Counted from the first letter of the stretch, positions 16,412 to 29,387 are shown. The stretch: 47,659 nucleotides of DNA from Capnocytophaga granulosa ATCC 51502 (GCF_000411115.1 NZ_KE150258.1:1-47659); one strand, 5' to 3'. The notes: generated by a model not told the origin, from the letters alone. Made by a program: numbers and translations.

Positions 16412-17218
16412 TTACTTGTGCATGAGTTCCTTATAGAACTGAGGATACACCTTACAAGTAGCCTCTATAGTCTCTCCCTGAAGAAAAGGCTTACCTGTGC
16501 CTTGTATATAGTCTATAGCCTCTTGGGGAAGAGTGCCTTTGACGGTAGTAATAGCATCGGAATAGCGGCTGGCAATCTTGATAAGGTTTAGGCTATGAGG
16601 CTCTTTTAGTTCCTCTGCTTCCTTTTCTGTGATTTCATCGAAGCCTACTTTAGAAAGTAGCGCCGCATCCAGCTGCCCCTCAAAGGAAGAGCGCAAAAAG
16701 CAAGTAATAGTCTTGGTATTATAGAAGATGGGTTCGTCCTTGTAGTAAGTTCTTAGGTAGAGCGGAAGCAGTGCCCCAAGCCAACCCTGTATATGGATCA
16801 GATCAGGAGACCAATTGAGTTTCTTAACTGTCTCTATGATCCCCTTAGCAAAGAAGATACAACGCTCATCGTTGTCAGCATAGAGTTTCCCTTGGTCGTC
16901 AAAGGCATCTTCTTGCTTGAAATATTCGTCATTATCAATAAAGTACACCTGCATACGCTCCTTTTGGATAGAGGCTACTTTGACAATCAGTGGCATATCC
17001 ACATCATTGATAACCAAGTTCATTCCTGAAAGACGAATCACCTCATGCAACTGATGACGGCGTTCGTTGATGTCTCCATAACGGGGCGTAAAGATACGCA
17101 ATTGTCCTCCTGTGGTATTCAGGGCGCGTGCCAAATCAAAAGCGCGTTGGGCTATTTCTGTCTCTGCCTGATAAGGCAACACCTCAGAAGAAACATAAAG
17201 TATCTTTTTATTTTTCAT
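16412..17218 (-). CDS. Starch/glycogen synthase catalytic domain only (GT5)
   Basis: This 268-residue protein covers only the N-terminal GT5 domain of glycogen synthases: KILYVSSEVLPY opening, RIFTPRYG, and DLIHIQGWLGALLPLYLRT with the His/Gln region that binds glucan. The C-terminal GT1 domain that binds ADP-glucose is missing, and no frame downstream supplies it. Short proteins of this kind next to panC are common in Bacteroidota, so this is probably the natural form and not a truncation. Activity on glycogen is unproven. ATG 17218 is chosen because the promoter box at 17254-17261 overlaps the longer upstream start. It is divergent from panC. Confidence 0.85.
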   Translation of the reverse strand: MKNKKILYVSSEVLPYQAETEIAQRAFDLARALNTTGGQLRIFTPRYGDINERRHQLHEVIRLSGMNLVINDVDMPLIVKVASIQKERMQVYFIDNDEYFKQEDAFDDQGKLYADNDERCIFFAKGIIETVKKLNWSPDLIHIQGWLGALLPLYLRTYYKDEPIFYNTKTITCFLRSSFEGQLDAALLSKVGFDEITEKEAEELKEPHSLNLIKIASRYSDAITTVKGTLPQEAIDYIQGTGKPFLQGETIEATCKVYPQFYKELMHK

Positions 17219-17253
17219 AAGTGTATTTTTTTTAGACGAAAAACATTCAGGCA

Positions 17254-17261
17254 CAAAGTTA
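17254..17261 (-). promoter_or_regulatory. Bacteroidota -7 box for the GT5 gene
   Basis: TAACTTTG on the minus strand, 36 nt before ATG 17218. It decides the start, because the longer frame would begin inside it. Confidence 0.6.
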
Positions 17262-17321
17262 CAAAAAAAATTACAAACAAACCACTATCAACAAAAAAAT
17301 AGTTTCGTAAATTCATAAAAA

Positions 17322-18167
17322 ATGCAAATTTTTGACAAGAAATTAGATTTACAGTCTTTTTTGGCTCCCTTGTTCCAAGAAAAAAAATCAGTAGGCCTTG
17401 TCCCTACTATGGGAGCGCTCCACAACGGACATTTGTCCTTAATGAAAAAAGCCTTGCAGGAGAACGACCAAGTCGTGGTCAGCGTCTTTGTGAACCCCAC
17501 TCAGTTCAACAATGCAGAGGATTTAGAGAAGTACCCACGCAACCTGGAAAAGGACGCGGCTACCATCGCCAGCCTATCGGACAAGATTGTGCTCTTTGCT
17601 CCCGAAATTTCCGAAATGTATGAGGGTGTTCCCTCCTCTGGCAGTTATGACTTTCAGGGCTTGGACAAGGTCATGGAAGGCGCTTTCAGGCCTGGACACT
17701 TTGAGGGGGTAGCCACCATCGTAGAAAAGCTTTTCAGGCTGGTAACCCCTACCCGTGCTTACTTCGGAGAAAAGGACTACCAACAAATATTGATTATCAA
17801 GCGTATGGTCGCCCAGCGAGGCCTACCTGTGATGCTGGTGCCTTGCCCTATCATCAGGGAGGAAAGTGGCCTTGCTATGAGTTCTCGCAACGAGCGCCTC
17901 TCCAGCGAAGGACGCCAGCAGGCAGCTTTCATCTACAAGGTACTCCAAGAGGCCAAAGCGCGCTTTGCCTCCAGCTCCATTGCCGAGGTAAAGGCTTTCG
18001 TTGAGCAACAATTTGCCCAAGCACCTGCCTTCGAATTAGAGTATTTCTTAATCGTAGACGAAAATACCCTCCAAGAGGCCACCCAGAAACAAGCCAACAA
18101 GGCTTACCGTGCTTTTGTCGCCGCTTATATTGAGGGCGTACGACTTATTGATAACCTTTCCTTATAG
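17322..18167 (+). CDS. panC: Pantothenate synthetase
   Basis: PanC joins pantoate and beta-alanine with ATP to make pantothenate, the coenzyme A precursor. The 281-residue protein shows VGLVPTMGALHNGHLSL (with the HxGH nucleotide-binding motif), VVSVFVNPTQFN, EGAFRPGHFEGVATIVEKLF, YFGEKDYQQ and LAMSSRNERLS, all typical. Length is normal. The TAG stop is 2 nt before the ATG of the methyltransferase gene, so the two form an operon. panB and panD are not in the window. Confidence 0.96.
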   Translation: MQIFDKKLDLQSFLAPLFQEKKSVGLVPTMGALHNGHLSLMKKALQENDQVVVSVFVNPTQFNNAEDLEKYPRNLEKDAATIASLSDKIVLFAPEISEMYEGVPSSGSYDFQGLDKVMEGAFRPGHFEGVATIVEKLFRLVTPTRAYFGEKDYQQILIIKRMVAQRGLPVMLVPCPIIREESGLAMSSRNERLSSEGRQQAAFIYKVLQEAKARFASSSIAEVKAFVEQQFAQAPAFELEYFLIVDENTLQEATQKQANKAYRAFVAAYIEGVRLIDNLSL

Positions 18168-18169
18168 TC

Positions 18170-18958
18170 ATGCAACAGATTACCAGCCTACAGAATCCCC
18201 TTGTCAAATACCTCTTTACCCTCACCCAAAAGTCCAAGCAGCGCAAGGAACATCAACAATTTCTTATAGAAGGAAAACGCGAGATTACCTTGGCCTTACA
18301 AGCAGGCTACCTCATTGAGCAGTTATTCATCTGCCCCGCTATCCTAAGTGAGGCAGAGGTCGAAAGATTTTTTGCAGGGTATAAGTATACGGCTATTTCA
18401 GCAGAGGTGTATGAGAAGCTCTCCTATCGCTCCTCTACCGAGGGGATATTGGCGCTGGCACAGTGTAAAGACCATGCGCTTTCTGGAAGTGTATTCCAAA
18501 AAGCGCATCCTTTAGTCTTGGTTGCCGAAGCTCCCGAAAAACCTGGCAACATTGGGGCACTACTACGTACCGCCGATGCCGCAGGGATTGATGCCGTCTA
18601 TATCGCCAATCCTAAGACAGACCTGTACAATCCCAATATTATCCGTTCCAGCGTGGGCACTGTCTTTACTGTTCCTATTTTTATGGGCAGTAGTGAGGAT
18701 ATTCGCTCTCACTTACAGCAGCAGGGCTTTGCTATCTATTGTGCCGCTCTTTCGGCCTCTGTGCCTTATGATGAGGTGTCCTATAGGGGGCGTACCGCTA
18801 TTATGGTAGGTACCGAGGACATTGGCCTCTCCCCTACTTGGCTAGAGGCTTCCTCCCAGAATATTATCATTCCTATGCAGGGCAAAATTGACTCTATGAA
18901 TGTATCTGTCAGTGCAGCCATCCTTATTTTTGAAGCTGTCCGACAGCGAAAAAGCTAA
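18170..18958 (+). CDS. TrmH/SpoU-family RNA 2'-O-methyltransferase
   Basis: This 262-residue SPOUT enzyme uses S-adenosylmethionine to methylate ribose 2'-OH groups in rRNA or tRNA. An N-terminal substrate-binding domain (NPLVKYLFTLTQKSKQRKE) is followed by the trefoil-knot catalytic domain with motif 1 (PGNIGALLRTADAAG), motif 2 (IMVGTEDIGLS) and motif 3 (IPMQGKIDSMNVSVSAAI). The target nucleotide cannot be told from the sequence. It starts 2 nt after panC. Its stop codon TAA overlaps, on the opposite strand, the TAG of the potassium channel regulator gene. Confidence 0.93.
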   Translation: MQQITSLQNPLVKYLFTLTQKSKQRKEHQQFLIEGKREITLALQAGYLIEQLFICPAILSEAEVERFFAGYKYTAISAEVYEKLSYRSSTEGILALAQCKDHALSGSVFQKAHPLVLVAEAPEKPGNIGALLRTADAAGIDAVYIANPKTDLYNPNIIRSSVGTVFTVPIFMGSSEDIRSHLQQQGFAIYCAALSASVPYDEVSYRGRTAIMVGTEDIGLSPTWLEASSQNIIIPMQGKIDSMNVSVSAAILIFEAVRQRKS

Positions 18959-19605
18959 ACGATCTTCCCGATGGAGTTCTCTCTGGCCAATACAATAAGT
19001 ACGTCTTCCTTATCCAAGCGAAGATTCGGATCTGGAGTTACATTCATCTTGCCATCACCATGCTTGACCGCCAATATATTGATCTCATACTTATGCCTTA
19101 AGTTCAGCTCCATAAGCGACTTGCCTATATAGCTCTTTGGAATTTTGACCTCGTAGATAAAATAGTCCTCCGAGAACTTAAAGTATTCTATGATCGTAGG
19201 GTGTAGCATAGAGTAGGCAATCTTTTCCCCCATGGACTCCTCTGGAAAAACCACTTGGGTAGCCCCAATCTTTTCCAAAACACGACCTTGGGTGTGATTC
19301 ACTGCCTTACAGATGATATCTTTCACACCTAAATCCTTTAGGTGTAAAGTAATCAATATGCTCGCTTGTATATTGTCTCCTACACTGACAAAGGCCATAT
19401 CAAAGTCGTCTTTCACTACATTCTTCAGGGCTATCTCATCGGTAGCATCCAAGATAACGGCATCATCTATGATACCCTCATTCAGGGCTTGCTTGATCAG
19501 TTCCTCATTGGCATCAATGGCCAGTACAGTGGATTTATTTTTATAAAGGGTCTTGGCTACGGATTTACCAAATTCGCCCAAACCTATGACTAAAAAACTT
19601 TTCAT
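18955..19605 (-). CDS. ktrA: Potassium uptake regulatory subunit, KtrA/TrkA type
   Basis: This cytoplasmic 216-residue protein has one RCK_N Rossmann domain with GxGxxG (Gly8, Gly10, Gly13) and an acidic Asp31 for nucleotide ribose binding, then an RCK_C domain (about 135-215). One copy of each matches KtrA and not the doubled E. coli TrkA. KtrA rings gate the membrane subunit KtrB in response to ATP/ADP or c-di-AMP. It lies 2 nt after the ktrB-type gene in the same operon. Its stop codon overlaps that of the convergent methyltransferase gene. Confidence 0.92.
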   Translation of the reverse strand: MKSFLVIGLGEFGKSVAKTLYKNKSTVLAIDANEELIKQALNEGIIDDAVILDATDEIALKNVVKDDFDMAFVSVGDNIQASILITLHLKDLGVKDIICKAVNHTQGRVLEKIGATQVVFPEESMGEKIAYSMLHPTIIEYFKFSEDYFIYEVKIPKSYIGKSLMELNLRHKYEINILAVKHGDGKMNVTPDPNLRLDKEDVLIVLARENSIGKIV

Positions 19606-19607
19606 AA

Positions 19608-20939
19608 TTATCCTATTAATATATTTTCTTTAGGGTATTTATAATTACCAACTATTCTCTCACGAGAAAAAGCCAATACAATTGTAAGCGGCCCTACCCT
19701 ACCCAAAAACATGGTAAAGAGTAAGATAGTTTGAGAGGCTGTACTCAAAGAATTGGTAATCCCCATGGAAAGCCCTGTGGTAGAGAAAGCCGACATAACC
19801 TCAAAGAGAATCTTTAGAATTTCCACCTTTGGATCAAAGTAAGTTATAAGTAATGCAGCAAGAAAGACATACAACAGAGTTATAAAAACCAAGGTAGAGG
19901 CCTTATTGAACAGCTGCCATGAGATACGTCGTTTAGAGTACTCTATATACCGTCTATTGAGCAAAGAGGTACGTACCCCTAAGTATAAAACACCAAGAGT
20001 AGTAGTTTTTATCCCTCCTCCTGTAGAACTAGGCGAAGAACCTATGAACATCAGCAAAATCCACAAAAAAGCCGTTGCTGCTGAAATCTCTGTTATAGGT
20101 ATGGTATTGAAGCCCACCGAACGCAGTGTGGCTGAGTGGAAGAAGCTAATAAGCAGCCTATTCCCCACAGAGTGCCCCGCATAAGCGTCCATATGATTGT
20201 ATTCTAAAATAAAAAACAGCAAGGTGCCTGCCCCAAAAAGAATCAAGGTAATCAGGCTGGAAAACTTAGAATTGACACTGATTTTTCTACGCTTTCCTCT
20301 GATATACTCAAAGAGTTCTATAATAGCAGTAAAACCGAAACCTCCTAAGAACATCAATGGAATAATAATGAGGTTCATAGGAATATCAAAGGTATAATCT
20401 TGCAAACCATTGGGATAGAGAGCAATCCCTGCATTACAAAAAGCCGATACCGAATGAAAAATTGCATAGAAAAGAGCTTTGTACCAGCTATATTGCTTGA
20501 TAAAAACAAAAAAAAGCAGAAAAGCACCTATAGCTTCTATGAGCAGAACGATAAAAACTACCTTTTTGATATGAGAATACAAGTCTATCTTAGCCTCATG
20601 GTTCATACCCTCAGAGATCAATCGCTTGGTATAGAAGCCTATTTTTTTAGTAATAAGCAGCACAATCACTGAAGAAAAAGTCAGTATTCCCAAGCCTCCC
20701 AGTTGTATCAACAGCAAAATGCACACCTGCCCATAGTCCGAGAGTATACCATGCATATCACAGATAGAGAGACCTGTACCTGTAACAGCCGAAGTAGCGG
20801 TAAAAAGTGCCTCAAAGAAAGTAAACCCGCTCCCCGCGCTATGCGTAAAAGGCATCATCAACAGCCCCGCCCCTACACATATCAGAAAGAGGAAAGAGAT
20901 TATAATAATGGTATAAGGAGAACAATTACGTAACATCAA
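19608..20939 (-). CDS. ktrB: Potassium uptake channel subunit, KtrB/TrkH type
   Basis: This 443-residue membrane protein moves K+ (often Na+-coupled) with KtrA. Four pore-loop repeats are visible with their filter glycines: TSAVTGTGLS, VSAFCNAGIA, ATLRSVGFNT and MSAFSTTGLSMG. The gating-loop region around LMFIGSSPSSTGGGIKTTT is also typical. Length fits KtrB. The start is ATG 20937-20939, with a heptad array just upstream and a promoter box further up at 21025-21032. Confidence 0.93.
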   Translation of the reverse strand: MMLRNCSPYTIIIISFLFLICVGAGLLMMPFTHSAGSGFTFFEALFTATSAVTGTGLSICDMHGILSDYGQVCILLLIQLGGLGILTFSSVIVLLITKKIGFYTKRLISEGMNHEAKIDLYSHIKKVVFIVLLIEAIGAFLLFFVFIKQYSWYKALFYAIFHSVSAFCNAGIALYPNGLQDYTFDIPMNLIIIPLMFLGGFGFTAIIELFEYIRGKRRKISVNSKFSSLITLILFGAGTLLFFILEYNHMDAYAGHSVGNRLLISFFHSATLRSVGFNTIPITEISAATAFLWILLMFIGSSPSSTGGGIKTTTLGVLYLGVRTSLLNRRYIEYSKRRISWQLFNKASTLVFITLLYVFLAALLITYFDPKVEILKILFEVMSAFSTTGLSMGITNSLSTASQTILLFTMFLGRVGPLTIVLAFSRERIVGNYKYPKENILIG

Positions 20940-20940
20940 T

Positions 20941-20975
20941 AGTGATTAGTGATTAGCGAACAGCGAATAGTGAAT
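20941..20975. repeat. Heptad array upstream of ktrB
   Basis: AGTGATT (twice), AGCGAAC, AGCGAAT, AGTGAAT, in 7-nt phase, directly beyond the ktrB start codon. Confidence 0.8.
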
Positions 20976-21024
20976 AACAAGCAACAGGGTGACACTTTTC
21001 ACTCTTCACTTAATTAATAGGTGG

Positions 21025-21032
21025 CAAAAGTA
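21025..21032 (-). promoter_or_regulatory. Bacteroidota -7 box for ktrBA
   Basis: TACTTTTG on the minus strand. It predicts a leader of about 85 nt that contains the 20941-20975 heptads. Confidence 0.5.
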
Positions 21033-21080
21033 CTAAATATAAACAAGCTAACCAAATATTTTAAAACTTAGTTTCTAAAC

Positions 21081-21137
21081 ATCAATCAATAGTTAAAATA
21101 TCATTTACTAATCCTCTAAGACACAACAAATTCCATG
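21081..21137. repeat. MITE-like palindromic element, copy D (left half)
   Basis: ATCAATAGTTAAAAT followed by a degenerate CTAAGACACAACAAATT matches the left half of copy B (31750-31800). The right terminus is missing, and a heptad array begins where it would be. Confidence 0.7.
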
Positions 21138-21139
21138 AA

Positions 21140-21216
21140 TAGTCATTAGTCACTCGTCATTAGTCACTTGTCATTGGTCACTCGTCATTGGTCACTTGTC
21201 ACTTGTCATTGGTCAT
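21140..21216. repeat. Heptad array between ktrB and gltA
   Basis: Eleven units in phase of the form TNGTCAY (GTGACNA on the minus strand), starting TAGTCAT, TAGTCAC, TCGTCAT. Confidence 0.85.
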
Positions 21217-21352
21217 TATTCTTATCCCCTTAAAAATTCTAAATAATCAGAATAGAATATTATTTTTTCCCAAACAAAACAACAATCATAGAAATTACAG
21301 TTAAAAGACAAAAAAATATTTTACTCCTGCTTGATATGTCAAAAAAAAAACG

Positions 21353-21360
21353 TATGTTTG
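21353..21360 (+). promoter_or_regulatory. Bacteroidota promoter for gltA
   Basis: TATGTTTG with a TTG at 21331-21333, 22 nt upstream. It lies 27 nt before ATG 21387 and excludes the longer frame start at 21336. Confidence 0.7.
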
Positions 21361-21386
21361 TGGTAGCTAAAAAAAACACTTTTGCT

Positions 21387-24886
<3,500 letters not shown>

Positions 24887-24908
24887 TTTTTAATGATTTA
24901 TAATTTGT

Positions 24909-24962
24909 TTGTAGGGGTAAATGGTAATTCTCCCTTGTACGAATGACAATTTACCCCTACAA
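24909..24962. repeat. Inverted repeat between icd and acn
   Basis: TTGTAGGGGTAAAT (24909-24922) pairs perfectly with 24949-24962, a 14-bp stem with a 26-nt loop. Its GTAGGGGTAAATGG arm is the complement of the CCATTTACCCCTAC words of R1 and the terminase insert. It could attenuate or process the gltA-icd-acn transcript. Confidence 0.75.
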
Positions 24963-24963
24963 T

Positions 24964-24998
24964 AACTCAAAACTAAAAATTCAAAACTTAAAACTAAC
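24964..24998 (+). repeat. Start-adjacent heptad array before acn
   Basis: AACTCAA, AACTAAA, AATTCAA, AACTTAA, AACTAAC, in 7-nt phase, ending 5 nt before ATG 25004. Similar A-rich arrays stand before the DUF1304, nitroreductase and 42772 genes. Confidence 0.8.
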
Positions 24999-25003
24999 AA
25001 CAT

Positions 25004-27262
25004 ATGGCATTTGATATTGAAATGATAAAAAAGGTATATGACCGTATGCCTGAGCGAGTAGATAAGGCGCGTAGCATCGTAGGCCGCCCCCTTACCCTCG
25101 CTGAAAAAATCCTCTATGCACACCTTTGGGAAGGAACACCTACCCAGGCCTTTGCAAGAGGAAAAGATTATGTGGATTTCGCCCCTGACCGCATCGCTTG
25201 TCAGGACGCCACCGCTCAAATGGCGCTCTTACAGTTCATGCACGCTGGCAAATCCAAAGTGGCTGTACCTACAACCGTACACTGCGACCACCTTATCCAA
25301 GCCAAAGAAGGTGCCGAAATAGACCTTAAAGTGGCTACCGAACAGTCCAAAGAGGTTTTTGACTTCCTTTCCTCTGTATCTAACAAATATGGGATTGGTT
25401 TCTGGAAGCCAGGGGCTGGAATTATCCACCAGATTGTCTTGGAAAACTATGCCTTCCCAGGAGGGATGATGATTGGTACTGACTCCCACACTGTCAATGC
25501 AGGAGGCTTAGGTATGATTGCCATAGGTGTCGGAGGTGCCGATGCGGTAGATGTGATGGCTGGTATGGCTTGGGAGCTAAAATTCCCTAAACTCATCGGG
25601 GTCAAACTCACTGGTAAGCTCAACGGATGGACTGCCCCTAAGGACGTAATCCTCAAAGTGGCTGATATCCTTACTGTGAAGGGGGGTACAGGCGCTATTG
25701 TGGAATACTTCGGCGAAGGTGCTCAATCCCTCTCTTGTACTGGTAAAGGTACAATCTGTAACATGGGGGCTGAGATAGGAGCTACAACCTCTACCTTTGG
25801 CTATGATGAGTCCATGCGCCGCTACCTCAAGGCTACTGGCCGCGAGGACGTTGTAGCTGCTGCTGATAAAGTAGCTGATTACCTAACCGCTGATCCTGAG
25901 GTATATGCCGAACCTGAAAAATACTTTGACCAACTTATTGAGATCAACCTCTCCGAGTTAGAACCTTATATCAATGGGCCTTTCACTCCTGACCGTGGTA
26001 CGCCTGTAAGCAAGATGAAGGAAGTAGCCCGTGCCAATGATTGGCCTCTCAAAGTGGAATGGGGGCTTATTGGTTCTTGTACCAACTCCTCCTATGAGGA
26101 TTTAAGCCGCGCTGTATCAGTGATTAAGCAAGCCATTGAGTTGGGCGTAACGCCTAAGGCTTCCTTTGGTATCAACCCAGGCTCCGAACAGATTCGTTAC
26201 ACCATCGAGCGCGATGGTATCATAGATACTTTCAAACAACTCAGCACCAAGGTATTTACCAACGCTTGCGGCCCTTGTATCGGTCAGTGGGACAGAGAAG
26301 GAGCAGAAAAACAGGAGAAAAACACCATTGTGCACTCCTTCAACCGTAACTTCTCCAAGCGTGCCGACGGAAACCCTAATACCCATGCCTTTGTAACCTC
26401 CCCTGAAATGGTAGCTATGCTAGCCATTGCTGGTCGCTTAGACTTCAACCCTCTTACCGATACCCTTATCAACGACAAGGGCGAAGAGGTAAGGTTCAAA
26501 CCTCCTTACGGAGAAGAACTCCCAACCAAAGGATTTGCCGTAGATGACCCTGGTTATCAGGCACCAGCCAAAGATGGTAGTAATGTAGAAGTTGTGGTAT
26601 CCCCTACCTCCAACCGCCTACAACTCTTGGCGCCTTTCGCCCCTTGGGACGGAAAGAATATCACCGGAGCTAAGCTGCTCATCAAAGCACAAGGCAAATG
26701 TACTACCGACCATATCTCCATGGCAGGGCCTTGGTTGCGCTTCCGTGGACACTTGGACAATATCTCCAATAATATGCTCATCGGGGCAGTAAATGCCTTC
26801 AATGGAAAGACCAACAGTGTCAAAAATCAGCTCACAGGTGCGTATGACGAAGTGCCTAAGGTACAACGTGCCTACAAGGCAGCTGGGGTTCCTTCTATCG
26901 TAGTGGGCGACCAGAACTATGGAGAAGGTTCCTCTCGCGAACATGCGGCTATGGAGCCACGCCACTTAGGGGTGAAGGCTGTTTTGGTTAAGTCCTTTGC
27001 ACGTATCCATGAGACCAACCTCAAAAAACAGGGTATGCTCGCGCTAACCTTTGCCAACGAGACTGATTATGATAAAATACAAGAAGATGACACTATCAAT
27101 TTCCTTGACCTCACCGACTTTGCACCTAACAAACCCCTACACTTGGAGTTTGTCCACAAGGACGGTAGCAAGGATGTCATCACCTGCAACCATACTTACA
27201 ACGCCTCTCAAATAGAGTGGTTTAAGGCAGGAAGTGCACTGAACCTCATTGCTAAGAATTAG
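25004..27262 (+). CDS. acnA: Aconitate hydratase
   Basis: Aconitase interconverts citrate and isocitrate with a [4Fe-4S] cluster. The cluster ligands are visible as Cys359 ([11 protein letters not shown]) and Cys422/Cys425 (NACGPCIGQ). The C-terminal swivel domain holds [16 protein letters not shown]. The 752-residue length fits the mitochondrial-type aconitase used by Bacteroidota, so the acnA symbol is only conventional. It completes a cluster that makes 2-oxoglutarate from oxaloacetate and acetyl-CoA. The heptad array before the start is discussed separately. Confidence 0.95.
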   Translation: MAFDIEMIKKVYDRMPERVDKARSIVGRPLTLAEKILYAHLWEGTPTQAFARGKDYVDFAPDRIACQDATAQMALLQFMHAGKSKVAVPTTVHCDHLIQAKEGAEIDLKVATEQSKEVFDFLSSVSNKYGIGFWKPGAGIIHQIVLENYAFPGGMMIGTDSHTVNAGGLGMIAIGVGGADAVDVMAGMAWELKFPKLIGVKLTGKLNGWTAPKDVILKVADILTVKGGTGAIVEYFGEGAQSLSCTGKGTICNMGAEIGATTSTFGYDESMRRYLKATGREDVVAAADKVADYLTADPEVYAEPEKYFDQLIEINLSELEPYINGPFTPDRGTPVSKMKEVARANDWPLKVEWGLIGSCTNSSYEDLSRAVSVIKQAIELGVTPKASFGINPGSEQIRYTIERDGIIDTFKQLSTKVFTNACGPCIGQWDREGAEKQEKNTIVHSFNRNFSKRADGNPNTHAFVTSPEMVAMLAIAGRLDFNPLTDTLINDKGEEVRFKPPYGEELPTKGFAVDDPGYQAPAKDGSNVEVVVSPTSNRLQLLAPFAPWDGKNITGAKLLIKAQGKCTTDHISMAGPWLRFRGHLDNISNNMLIGAVNAFNGKTNSVKNQLTGAYDEVPKVQRAYKAAGVPSIVVGDQNYGEGSSREHAAMEPRHLGVKAVLVKSFARIHETNLKKQGMLALTFANETDYDKIQEDDTINFLDLTDFAPNKPLHLEFVHKDGSKDVITCNHTYNASQIEWFKAGSALNLIAKN

Positions 27263-27279
27263 TAATCAAATGCCAGATG

Positions 27280-27342
27280 TCAGTAGTTAGTGGTTAGATG
27301 TCAATAGTCTCTATAGACTGATTTCTGACCACTGACTACTGA
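27280..27342 (+). terminator. Terminator-like hairpin built from heptads, after acn
   Basis: TCAGTAGTTAGTGGTTAG (27280-27297) pairs with 27325-27342 over 18 bp with two G-U pairs. T-rich sequence follows at 27379-27405. The design is the same as after purK. Confidence 0.55.
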
Positions 27343-27380
27343 TAACTGATAACTGACTACCGACCACTGATAACTGAATT
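27280..27380. repeat. Heptad array after acn, with inverted part
   Basis: Left part (27280-27297) has units of the TAGTTAG type. Right part (27325-27380) has eight units CTGACCA, CTGACTA, CTGATAA (twice), CTGACTA, CCGACCA, CTGATAA, CTGAATT. Confidence 0.8.
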
Positions 27381-27408
27381 TTTATTTTTTATTTTTTACT
27401 TTTTTCAC

Positions 27409-27416
27409 TACCTTTG
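27409..27416 (+). promoter_or_regulatory. Bacteroidota -7 box for asnS
   Basis: TACCTTTG, 74 nt before ATG 27491. Confidence 0.5.
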
Positions 27417-27463
27417 CGTTTCAATCTAAAGTAGGAAGCTATAAGTGCCTTTTTTACCTTATT

Positions 27464-27484
27464 ACTTTTTACTTTTTACTTTTT
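27464..27484 (+). repeat. Start-adjacent heptad array before asnS
   Basis: ACTTTTT three times, ending 6 nt before ATG 27491. The spacing matches that of the AACTYAA arrays. Confidence 0.75.
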
Positions 27485-27490
27485 AAAAAC

Positions 27491-28915
27491 ATGAGTATCA
27501 AAGAATTATTACAAGAAAAGACAAATGTAGACGAGGTTACCCTCCGTGGGTGGGTACGTACCTTTCGCAGCAACCGCTTTATAGCCCTTAATGATGGCTC
27601 TACCTTGGCCAACTTACAGGTGGTAGTGGATTTCGAACATACCCCTGAGGAAACCCTCAAGCGTATCACCACAGGAGCTGCTATTGAGGTAAAAGGGAAG
27701 GTAGTAGAAAGCCAAGGAAAAGGCCAATCTATTGAGGTACAAGCCACTGAAATTACCATCTTAGGAGACTGTAACCCCGACGAATACCCTATTCAGCCAA
27801 AGAAACACTCTTTGGAGTTCCTCCGCGAGCAGGCTCACTTGCGCGTACGTACCAATGCTTTCGGGGCTATCATGCGCGTACGCTCTACTTTGGCCTATGC
27901 GGTACATAAGTATTTCCAAGACAATGGCTTTTTCTATGTCAATACCCCAATTATCACAGGTAGTGATGCCGAGGGCGCAGGGGAAATGTTCCGTGTAACT
28001 ACCCTTGACCCTAAGAATCCGCCCCTTACCGAAACAGGTGAGGTAGATTACAAAAAAGACTTCTTCGGGCGTGAAACCAACCTTACGGTATCTGGACAGC
28101 TCGAAGGGGAAACTTTTGCTATGTCATTAGGGAAAATATACACCTTTGGCCCTACTTTCCGTGCAGAAAACTCCAACACCTCTCGCCACTTAGCCGAATT
28201 CTGGATGATTGAGCCTGAAATGGCCTTCTATGACCTTATTGACAACATGAATTTGGCAGAGGACTTTATCAAATATGTTCTCAAATACACCCTAGAGGTA
28301 CGTCGCGAGGATATAGAGTTCTTAAACCAACGCTTCTTAGAAGAGGAAAAGACCAAACCACAAACCGAACGCAGCGAGATGTCCCTTATTGAGAAGTTAG
28401 AGTTTGTCATTCATAACGACTTCAAGCGTGTAAGCTATACCGAGGCGGTGGAAATTCTCAAGAACTGTAACCACAACAAAAAGAAGAAGTTCCAATATCT
28501 CATAGACGAATGGGGAGTAGATCTGCAAAGCGAACACGAACGCTATTTGGTAGAGAAACACTTCGGTTGTCCTGTGATTCTCTATGACTATCCTGCCAAG
28601 ATCAAGGCTTTCTATATGCGCCTGAACGAAGATGGTAAGACGGTTCGCGCTATGGATATTCTTTTCCCTGGTATTGGAGAGATTGTCGGCGGTTCTCAGC
28701 GTGAAGAGCGTTACGACGTCCTCAAGCAGAAAATAGAAGACTTAGGCATGGACGAGCAGACCCTTTGGTGGTACCTCGAACTACGCAAGTTCGGTACGGC
28801 CGTACATAGCGGTTTCGGTCTGGGCTTTGAGCGCTTAGTACTCTTTACCACAGGTATGACCAATATCCGTGATGTAATCCCCTACCCTCGCACCCCACAA
28901 AGTGCAGAGTTCTAA
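27491..28915 (+). CDS. asnS: Asparaginyl-tRNA synthetase
   Basis: AsnS charges tRNA-Asn with asparagine. It is a class IIb synthetase with an N-terminal OB-fold anticodon-binding domain (about 15-105) and a catalytic domain showing motif 2 ([19 protein letters not shown]) and motif 3 ([15 protein letters not shown]). Its 474-residue length and [13 protein letters not shown] are typical of AsnS and not AspS. A strong hairpin terminator follows. Confidence 0.96.
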   Translation: MSIKELLQEKTNVDEVTLRGWVRTFRSNRFIALNDGSTLANLQVVVDFEHTPEETLKRITTGAAIEVKGKVVESQGKGQSIEVQATEITILGDCNPDEYPIQPKKHSLEFLREQAHLRVRTNAFGAIMRVRSTLAYAVHKYFQDNGFFYVNTPIITGSDAEGAGEMFRVTTLDPKNPPLTETGEVDYKKDFFGRETNLTVSGQLEGETFAMSLGKIYTFGPTFRAENSNTSRHLAEFWMIEPEMAFYDLIDNMNLAEDFIKYVLKYTLEVRREDIEFLNQRFLEEEKTKPQTERSEMSLIEKLEFVIHNDFKRVSYTEAVEILKNCNHNKKKKFQYLIDEWGVDLQSEHERYLVEKHFGCPVILYDYPAKIKAFYMRLNEDGKTVRAMDILFPGIGEIVGGSQREERYDVLKQKIEDLGMDEQTLWWYLELRKFGTAVHSGFGLGFERLVLFTTGMTNIRDVIPYPRTPQSAEF

Positions 28916-28924
28916 AATACCCCA

Positions 28925-28953
28925 AAAAGGCTGTCCGAAAAGGGTAGCCTTTT
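28925..28953 (+). terminator. Rho-independent terminator of asnS
   Basis: AAAAGGCTGTCC (28925-28936) pairs with 28942-28953 over 12 bp with two G-U pairs and a GAAAA loop, ending in a T run that belongs to the stem. Confidence 0.75.
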
Positions 28954-28973
28954 ACTTTCAGATAATATTTCAC

Positions 28974-28981
28974 TATCTTTG
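28974..28981 (+). promoter_or_regulatory. Bacteroidota -7 box for the small membrane gene
   Basis: TATCTTTG, 27 nt before ATG 29001. It excludes the longer frame start at 28902, which overlaps asnS and the terminator. Confidence 0.65.
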
Positions 28982-29000
28982 CTCCCACAGAAGCACTCTT

Positions 29001-29387
29001 ATGAAAAAATATCTATTCTATACTTTAGCTTTAGTAGGATGTTGGCTCCTACCCATAGGAGTACATACTTTAGTGAGTGTTTTCTATGAAAAAAACTTCA
29101 CTTATACCACTATACATGGAGTTTCATGGGGACTATCTATCTATTTTCTATTTTATTACTATAATGCTGTGGGATTACTCCTTTCCTTTCTATTATTTCA
29201 ATGGAAAAGAGGACTATTTTTTGTACCTTATGGATTACTTTCTCTAGAGATATTACAGCATTTCCCCTATCGTCCTTTGAGAACTTTACTCATATGGGGT
29301 AGTATAAGTATAGGCTATGGCTTATTATTTGTGTTATTAAACCGATTTAGAAAAACAAACCGTATTCAGAATGAAAAAGATATTTAA
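29001..29387 (+). CDS. Small integral membrane protein, function unknown
   Basis: I do not recognise a family. The 128-residue protein begins MKKYLFYTLALVGCWLLPIG and has about four hydrophobic helices with little soluble sequence, so it sits in the inner membrane. ATG 29001 is chosen because of the promoter box and because the longer frame runs through the asnS terminator. It overlaps the next gene (bile-acid-symporter-like) by 17 nt, so the two are probably co-translated and may work together. Confidence 0.7.
   Translation: MKKYLFYTLALVGCWLLPIGVHTLVSVFYEKNFTYTTIHGVSWGLSIYFLFYYYNAVGLLLSFLLFQWKRGLFFVPYGLLSLEILQHFPYRPLRTLLIWGSISIGYGLLFVLLNRFRKTNRIQNEKDI

Larger units (their letters stand above)
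20940..21386. other. Divergent intergenic region, 447 bp
   Basis: It separates ktrB (minus) and gltA (plus). It contains a heptad array at each side, the ktrB and gltA promoter boxes, and the left half of a MITE-like element (copy D). I see no gene. Confidence 0.8.

Noticed and set aside
21336..21386. Longer N-terminus of citrate synthase from 21336
   Set aside because: The promoter box at 21353-21360 lies within it, and the shorter form matches the usual 427 residues.
28902..29000. Upstream extension of the small membrane protein to a start at 28902
   Set aside because: It would overlap asnS and run through its terminator; a promoter box lies at 28974-28981, so ATG 29001 is the better start.
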